From NCBI RefSeq assembly GCF_017313085.1, contig NZ_JAFLNF010000002.1, positions 682,001 through 746,000 on the forward strand: DNA of 64,000 nucleotides, in the 5' to 3' direction. A program made the position numbers and the translations under genes. This DNA comes from Roseibium limicola (GTDB taxonomy: Bacteria; Pseudomonadota; Alphaproteobacteria; Rhizobiales; Stappiaceae). Of the stretch, positions 61,850-64,000 are shown piece by piece; within the stretch, counting starts at the first letter, position 1, and every line of letters begins with the position of its first letter. The notes beneath the pieces are model-generated. The model saw only the letters and a list, made by a program, of their open reading frames with translations. It had not been told where the DNA came from and ran no database searches.

Positions 61850-63091
61850 CTAGGTGTCGAAGAGTTCCTTTTCTTCCGGCTCATCTCGGCGCCGGGTCTC
61901 AGCCTGCGCCAGCTCCTCCTTGACCAGATCTCCCTCAGCTTGCAGCGCGGAACTCAATCGCTGATCTGCCTCTGCAAGGATCCTGCTGGCCAGCTCCGGT
62001 TTGCGGCCCATCAGGTCGGTCAGGGCGTCTGCTTCCAGCACCAGCAGCTCGCAATCGTGAAACGCCCGGATCGTCGCTGTCCGCGTGCGCCGATGGAGAA
62101 GCGCCATTTCGCCAAAATAGTTGCCCTCCCCCATATAGATGGTCTCATGGGGCAGCTCAATTTCCACTTCGCCGTCTGAGATGAAATACATGGCATCTGC
62201 TTCCGATTCCCGCGAAGCAATCGTGTCTCCAGCCCGAACCCTCTGTGCGCGCAACAGCTTGGCGACCTCTGCAATATCAGCGGCCGTCAGGTCTTCAAAC
62301 AGCGGAACACGCGCCACCATCGACCAGGTGACGACGAAATCCCGGCTGTGGATCTCCCGCGAGAATGCCGAAGCGACAATCCCGACCGGCAATGCAATCA
62401 GTCCGTAGCCCATCAGCATCACCACACCGCCCACAAATTTACCAGCTCCACTCACCGGCACAACATCGCCATAGCCCACGGTCGTGACCGTGGCGATTGC
62501 CCACCAAAGCGCCACCGGAATGGATGAAAACACCTCAGGCTGGCCTGGATGCTCCACCAGAAACATCAAGGTTGCGGCCATCAGCACGACACCCAGAATA
62601 ATCACCGTGGACCCGATCAACGCGTGACGCTCAGAGCCGATGGCAGATAGCAGCGAACGCAGCGCCGGCGAATAGCGCGCCAGCTTGAGGAACCGCAACA
62701 ACCTTAGAATCACGATAACCGTAACGGCAGAGCTGGGCAGGAACAGCACCATCACCAGTGGCAGCGCGGCGAGCAGGTCAATGATTGCATCGGCCTGAAG
62801 CGCATAACGCAACCTGCTGCCCAACGGCCCGTAGCGGCGCAAGGGAGGGTGCAGATCCGCGACATACAGGCGGGCAAGGTATTCGACCAGGAACACAAAA
62901 CCCGATGCCACCTGAATGACGTCGCCCACCTTGCCAATGAAAGGCTGGAACAGCGGCTCCGTGCCAAGCACAGCCAGCCCCACATTGATCACGATCAGCG
63001 CAATCAGAAGCGACCGCAAGACACGCGCGGCCGCGCGATGACGTCCGGTGTTTTCCAGAACGCTGAAAAGTGACGTTTTAAAACGACCCAC
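61850..63091 (-). CDS. Potassium channel with cyclic-nucleotide-binding domain (MloK1-like)
   Basis: This 413-residue protein has a six-transmembrane voltage-gated-type channel: segments about 25-45, 60-80, 100-120, 122-137, 155-178 and a pore loop with the K+ selectivity filter TVGYGD (204-209). A C-terminal cyclic nucleotide-binding domain (about 270-375) has GEGNYFGEMALL. The S4-like helix VIVILRLLRFLKLARY has few arginines. It resembles MlotiK1, a cAMP-gated channel of Mesorhizobium. The start at GTG 63091 has GGGAAG 7 nt upstream; an ATG at 63163 is possible. Confidence 0.87.
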   Translation of the reverse strand: MGRFKTSLFSVLENTGRHRAAARVLRSLLIALIVINVGLAVLGTEPLFQPFIGKVGDVIQVASGFVFLVEYLARLYVADLHPPLRRYGPLGSRLRYALQADAIIDLLAALPLVMVLFLPSSAVTVIVILRLLRFLKLARYSPALRSLLSAIGSERHALIGSTVIILGVVLMAATLMFLVEHPGQPEVFSSIPVALWWAIATVTTVGYGDVVPVSGAGKFVGGVVMLMGYGLIALPVGIVASAFSREIHSRDFVVTWSMVARVPLFEDLTAADIAEVAKLLRAQRVRAGDTIASRESEADAMYFISDGEVEIELPHETIYMGEGNYFGEMALLHRRTRTATIRAFHDCELLVLEADALTDLMGRKPELASRILAEADQRLSSALQAEGDLVKEELAQAETRRRDEPEEKELFDT

Positions 63092-63229
63092 GTGTCTACT
63101 TCCCGATAGCCAGCCTGTCTCCAGCTGACGTTCCCAAGGGAAGTGCGCAACTGAAACTGACACGACTGTAATGACAAAAGGCGTGAGGAAACATGTGCGA
63201 GATCAAATGATCGAAAATTTGAGGCGCCC

Positions 63230-64000
63230 TTAGCCAGCCTTCGTATTGACGGCGAAAGGCAGGCTTTTTGCACTGATCGACTTGGCAATCGAAGTCTCTG
63301 GCTTCGGCGCGACTGTGCGACAATAGCGGTCGCGACCGCTTTCCTTCGCTTCGCACAGCGCCTGATCCGCCTGTTCATAAAGCCGTTCGAACTCCAGCCC
63401 CGCATTCTGAGTATCGGCAACCCCGACGCTGACCGTAAACCGGTGAATGTGGCCCTTGTGCTCGCATTGAAGAATACTGGCGGCACGGCAGACCTGACTG
63501 GCCAGCATGTCCAGCTGAGGGCCCGACAAACCCTTGAGGTAAAGCGCGAATTCACCACTGCCAAGCCGGCCACACAGGGTGCTGTCCATGGCGAAGGACT
63601 TGAGGAAGTCTGCATAGCACGCAAGCACGGCATCCCCTGCATCATGCCCATGGCTGTCATTGATGCGCTTGAACCGATCAATGTCCATCAGCAGCAAGGT
63701 GCCTCCGTCCGGGTCGGCCACAAGTGCTGCGCGTAAAGCCTTCACGAATGCGGATCTGTTGAGAAGACCGGTCAGCCGGTCGTTGGTTTCCAATGCCTCG
63801 ATGCGCCGTTCTGCTCGTTCCCGACCGATCACCGGCAGGCAATAAGCCGTCGCCATCATGGTCAGTACAAGCGCACTGGTCAGCGCCACCAACCAAATTG
63901 GAGACAACACGCTCCCAGCCGGATCAAGCGGTGCCCAAAAACAGAAGGGTATGGCCAGTATCGGAGCAAGACTCGCGGCCCGGAGAATACGGATGATCAG
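63230..64000 (-). CDS. Membrane protein with degenerate GGDEF domain (5' end outside window)
   Basis: The frame is open to the right edge, so the N-terminus is missing; 256 residues are seen. Two hydrophobic segments (residues about 9-24 and 34-56) precede a GGDEF-type domain. MDIDRFKRINDSHGHDAGD keeps the metal- and base-contacting residues, but the signature reads GSGEF (147-151) instead of GG(D/E)EF. The third-position acid is lost and no RxxD I-site precedes it, so cyclase activity is doubtful. The C-terminal 35 residues are not conserved in nature. Confidence 0.85.
   Translation of the reverse strand: MIIRILRAASLAPILAIPFCFWAPLDPAGSVLSPIWLVALTSALVLTMMATAYCLPVIGRERAERRIEALETNDRLTGLLNRSAFVKALRAALVADPDGGTLLLMDIDRFKRINDSHGHDAGDAVLACYADFLKSFAMDSTLCGRLGSGEFALYLKGLSGPQLDMLASQVCRAASILQCEHKGHIHRFTVSVGVADTQNAGLEFERLYEQADQALCEAKESGRDRYCRTVAPKPETSIAKSISAKSLPFAVNTKAG

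Noticed and set aside
1-64000. Prophage, insertion sequence, toxin-antitoxin or defence island
   Set aside because: No integrase, transposase, restriction, phage structural or antitoxin gene was recognised on either strand.
1-64000. tRNA or rRNA genes
   Set aside because: I looked for the T-arm consensus and flanking acceptor pairing in the intergenic gaps and saw none; a covariance-model search would be decisive.

Overview
The window is chromosomal DNA of a high-GC alphaproteobacterium. The gene content (Usg, the DUF1476 zeta-type ATPase inhibitor, a BA14K protein, a purC-purS-purQ ... purL-bolA-grxD order, PPDK, a liv operon with an extra small membrane protein) points to Hyphomicrobiales, most likely a Stappiaceae-like marine lineage (Roseibium/Labrenzia/Stappia). 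This placement is inference from gene families; no rRNA or tRNA gene is visible. I see no insertion sequence, prophage, CRISPR array or known defence island. Most of the window is core metabolism and housekeeping, with a few accessory insertions.

Layout. 1-7.4 kb: the end of an EAL phosphodiesterase, meaB and ppdK (one minus-strand unit), then a secreted TPR protein and ispE. 7.4-8.5 kb: a gene-free island of palindromic mosaic repeats. 8.5-14.6 kb: polyprenyl diphosphate synthase, DUF2007 and an N6-adenine methyltransferase, Usg, a thioredoxin-reductase-like flavoprotein divergent from an Rrf2 regulator, a rhodanese divergent from a GlxA-type regulator, and a cytochrome c. 14.8-18.7 kb: a CoxD/CoxE-like MoxR-VWA pair, lrgA/lrgB and an L,D-transpeptidase. 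18.8-24.6 kb: a 24-residue membrane peptide and a complete branched-chain amino acid ABC operon (livH-M-G-F, small membrane protein, livJ). 25-35.9 kb: flavin reductase, P1 peptidase, map, a fused indolepyruvate oxidoreductase divergent from an Lrp/AsnC regulator, a DadA-like oxidase, a BASS-type transporter, DUF2259 and rpe, followed by a second mosaic-repeat patch with a perfect 111-bp duplication.

36.3-53.9 kb is the purine region: purB, then purC, purS, purQ and finally purL-bolA-grxD. It is interrupted twice. Upstream of purC sits a soluble PAS-PAS-PAS-MCP-PilZ receptor bracketed by an 86%-identical 228-bp direct repeat. Between purQ and purL sit DUF2164, an AraC/peroxiredoxin pair and a DUF1127/MocR pair. 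54-64 kb: ttcA, rpsD, an EAL-CBS-GGDEF protein, murI-trmJ (overlapping), icd, a cyclic-nucleotide-type K+ channel and the start-truncated remainder of a degenerate GGDEF protein.

How the genes fit together. Four proteins carry c-di-GMP-related domains (EAL at the left edge, MCP-PilZ, EAL-CBS-GGDEF, degenerate GGDEF at the right edge). Several divergent regulator/target pairs have clear dyads in their shared promoters (Rrf2, GlxA, Lrp, MocR). The same 23-bp dyad GTGACAA-N9-TTGTCAC occurs both just upstream of the MocR start and in the ppdK/TPR promoter region. The strongest candidates for new biology are the repeat-flanked MCP-PilZ insertion, the shared MocR dyad, the mosaic palindromic elements and the 24-aa membrane peptide.
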